Part shown: in pieces, positions 6,014 through 7,297 of the stretch
How the letters are laid out: every line of letters begins with the position of its first letter
Numbering within the stretch: position 1 is the stretch's first letter
Assembly: GCA_030695285.1 (NCBI GenBank)
Contig: JAUYTF010000295.1
Location: 1 to 7,297 of the forward strand
DNA: 7,297 nucleotides
Source of the DNA: Eubacteriales bacterium
GTDB lineage: Bacteria > Bacillota > Clostridia > Christensenellales > CAG-138
Direction of reading: 5' to 3'
Translations under genes and position numbers: made by a program
Notes under the pieces: generated by a model
The model's input: the letters and a program-made list of their open reading frames with translations, nothing else
Told to the model about the DNA's origin: nothing
Databases searched by the model: none

Positions 6014-6040
6014 CGCCATCGATCCAATCAATCGATAGCG
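6014..6040 (+). promoter_or_regulatory. Inverted repeat between histidine kinase and glycerate kinase genes
   Basis: CGCCATCGAT (6014-6023) and ATCGATAGCG (6031-6040) pair at 9 of 10 positions (C6017/A6037 mismatched) around a 7-nt loop. It lies in the 71-bp gap, 19 bp after the kinase stop and 25 bp before the glycerate kinase ATG. No T-run follows, so a plain terminator is unlikely; it could be an mRNA processing or stability stem, or a protein-binding dyad that sets glycerate kinase expression apart from the two-component genes. Confidence 0.45.
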
Positions 6041-6065
6041 GTCGCATACGAAAGGATAAAGTAAC

Positions 6066-7202
6066 ATGAGAAAAATTGTCGTGATTCCAGACTCGTTTAA
6101 AGGAACGATTTCCTCCATGAATATCTGCAAGATCGCTGTGACGGTCATCAAGAAATACTATCCCGCTTGCGAAGTAATCACCGTGCCTGTGGCAGACGGC
6201 GGCGAGGGTACGGTTGCCTGCTTCTCCGAGGTGTTGGATGGCGAGTCCGTCCGGGTGACTGTGAAAGGACCTTACGGCGAGGACGTTGCCGCATCTTATC
6301 TCAGATCGGGAAAAACTGCGATCATTGAAATGGCGTCCGCAGCGGGGCTTCCGCTGACGGAGGCGAGGCCGAATCCGGCAATCACCACGACCTATGGCGT
6401 TGGCCAGCAGATCCTGCACGCAATAGAGGCGGGCGCAACGGAGATCATCCTTGGCCTGGGCGGTAGCGCGACAAACGATGCCGGCTGCGGTTGCGCTGCC
6501 GCGCTGGGCGTTTGCTTCCAAAACACAGCGGGCGAGGCGTTCGTGCCGACGGGCGAAACGTTGCATCAGATCGTCTCCATTGACTTGACGGAAGCAAAGA
6601 AGCGCCTGTCCGGCTGCACGTTGAGCGCGATGTGCGACATCGACAACCCGATGCACGGAAGATCCGGCGCCGCATATGTTTTTGCGCCGCAAAAAGGGGC
6701 TTCTCCCGAAATGGTAGAGCGGCTGGATGCGAATTTGATCTATCTGGATCGGCTCATTCGATCACAGCTGAAAAAGGACGTTTCAACGCTCCCGGGCGGC
6801 GGTGCAGCGGGAGGCTTTGGCGCGGGCGTGGTAGCCTTTCTTGATGGTATTCTAACCCCCGGCATTGATACCGTTCTTGACCTGGTTGAATTTGATCGAC
6901 TTGCGCAAGGCGCCGATTTTATCCTTACTGGCGAAGGAAGAATAGACTCTCAAAGTCTGCGGGGTAAAGTGGTTGCAGGCGTAGCAAAGCGGGCAAGCGC
7001 CTTAAACATCCCTGTTGTTGCAGTGGTAGGAGATGTTTCAGACGATGCTTATGCTGTCTACGACCTTGGTGTGACAGCGATCTTCAGCACCAATCGTAAA
7101 GCCATCCCGTTTTCCGAAGCGCGTATGAGAAGTGCGGAAGACTTTTCGCATACGCTTGAAGATGTCATCCGTTTCTCTACGATCTTTCAACAGAACGGGT
7201 GA
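6066..7202 (+). CDS. Glycerate kinase, type I (GarK/GlxK family)
   Basis: The 378-residue product is full length for the family and should phosphorylate D-glycerate with ATP; characterised GarK/GlxK enzymes make 2-phosphoglycerate, which enters lower glycolysis. Family motifs in order: PDSFKGTIS (8-16), PVADGGEGT (41-49), EMASAAGLPL (88-97), TTTYGVGQ (107-114), GLGGSATNDAGCG (130-142), CDIDNPMHG (180-188), PGGGAAGGFG (233-242) and TGEGRIDSQSLRGK (288-301). All look intact. AAAGGA (6051-6056) sits 9 nt before the ATG. It follows the histidine kinase in the same direction and may be read from the same promoter or from one within the short gap. In known pathways this enzyme ends the breakdown of galactarate, glucarate, tartrate or glyoxylate via tartronate semialdehyde, which hints at the type of acid imported by the TTT system. 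garK and glxK cannot be told apart by sequence, so no symbol is given. Confidence 0.96.
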   Translation: MRKIVVIPDSFKGTISSMNICKIAVTVIKKYYPACEVITVPVADGGEGTVACFSEVLDGESVRVTVKGPYGEDVAASYLRSGKTAIIEMASAAGLPLTEARPNPAITTTYGVGQQILHAIEAGATEIILGLGGSATNDAGCGCAAALGVCFQNTAGEAFVPTGETLHQIVSIDLTEAKKRLSGCTLSAMCDIDNPMHGRSGAAYVFAPQKGASPEMVERLDANLIYLDRLIRSQLKKDVSTLPGGGAAGGFGAGVVAFLDGILTPGIDTVLDLVEFDRLAQGADFILTGEGRIDSQSLRGKVVAGVAKRASALNIPVVAVVGDVSDDAYAVYDLGVTAIFSTNRKAIPFSEARMRSAEDFSHTLEDVIRFSTIFQQNG

Positions 7203-7210
7203 CGCTGAAT

Positions 7211-7297
7211 CTAGTTGTGCTCTCCCAACAGCGGCGCATGTCCGGCGCGTTCCGGCAGCGCAAGAGCGCCGCTCCCCCGCTTGCGGTGCTTCAGAAT
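7211..7297 (-). CDS. C-terminal end of a convergent gene, possibly a CaiB/BaiF (family III) CoA-transferase
   Basis: Reading in from the right edge on the minus strand, 28 codons stay open and end at TAG (7211-7213). The peptide ends in GHAPLLGEHN. The pattern aPxLGEHt near the C-terminus is characteristic of family III CoA-transferases, which move CoA between carboxylic acids; in most of them some residues follow this motif, while here the stop comes directly after. Its stop lies 8 bp from the glycerate kinase stop, tail to tail, which fits a real gene end with no room for a terminator between. Only the tail is visible, so the call rests on one motif plus the gene spacing. If correct it could activate or process an acid of the same pathway. 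Confidence 0.45.
   Translation of the reverse strand: MLKHRKRGSGALALPERAGHAPLLGEHN

Noticed and set aside
5952..6692. Minus-strand open frame of 246 codons opposite glycerate kinase
   Set aside because: It is a shadow of the glycerate kinase and histidine kinase genes: composition is Arg/His/Cys-rich and no family is recognisable.
7230..7290. Two mutually exclusive G+C-rich stems (7230-7237 with 7266-7273; 7265-7272 with 7283-7290) that look like an attenuator
   Set aside because: The stretch lies inside the coding tail of the convergent gene, no T-run is visible before the window ends, and G+C-rich codons easily give such pairings.
1..7297. CRISPR array, tRNA, rRNA, insertion sequence or phage genes
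   Set aside because: No regularly spaced repeats, cloverleaf or rRNA-like stretches, transposase motifs or phage proteins were seen on either strand.

Overview
The window looks like accessory metabolic DNA from a Firmicute (Clostridia-like) of moderate G+C. The evidence is a solute-binding protein made as a lipoprotein (signal peptide plus Cys20), strong GGAGG-type ribosome binding sites, an FCD-type GntR regulator and compact operons. This assignment is inferred from style, not from a marker gene.

Layout. Positions 1-2838, minus strand: a tripartite tricarboxylate transporter (TTT) operon in the order tctC (substrate-binding lipoprotein), tctB (small membrane subunit), tctA (large permease, cut by the left edge). 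A perfect 11-bp hairpin with a GAAA loop separates tctC from tctB. Positions 3023-3769, minus strand: a FadR-subfamily GntR regulator, directly upstream of and co-oriented with tctC. The 184-bp gap between them holds a decayed second copy of the gntR 3' end, several GTTTTA motifs in both orientations, and an 18-bp dyad over the likely tctC promoter. Positions 3926-5994, plus strand, divergent from gntR: an OmpR-family response regulator and a membrane histidine kinase overlapping by 4 bp (ATGA), with a good sigma-A-like promoter. Positions 6066-7202, plus strand: a complete type I glycerate kinase, 71 bp after the kinase gene and preceded by a small hairpin. Positions 7211-7297, minus strand: the last 28 codons of a convergent gene whose C-terminus resembles a CaiB/BaiF (family III) CoA-transferase.

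How it may work together (inference). TctC would capture an organic or sugar acid outside the membrane and TctA/TctB would import it. The GntR regulator probably controls its own gene and tctCBA. The two-component system sits where TctD/TctE-type or BctD/BctE-type systems sit next to TTT operons in proteobacteria, and may sense the same substrate. Glycerate kinase would feed a C3 acid into glycolysis as phosphoglycerate, and a CoA-transferase may activate a related acid. The substrate cannot be read from the sequence; glycerate, tartrate/tartronate or aldarate-type acids fit the glycerate kinase best.

The main points for a second look are the duplicated gntR tail, the motif cluster upstream of tctC, the intercistronic hairpin, and the pairing of two regulator types with one TTT operon. 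I see no CRISPR array, tRNA, rRNA or insertion sequence.
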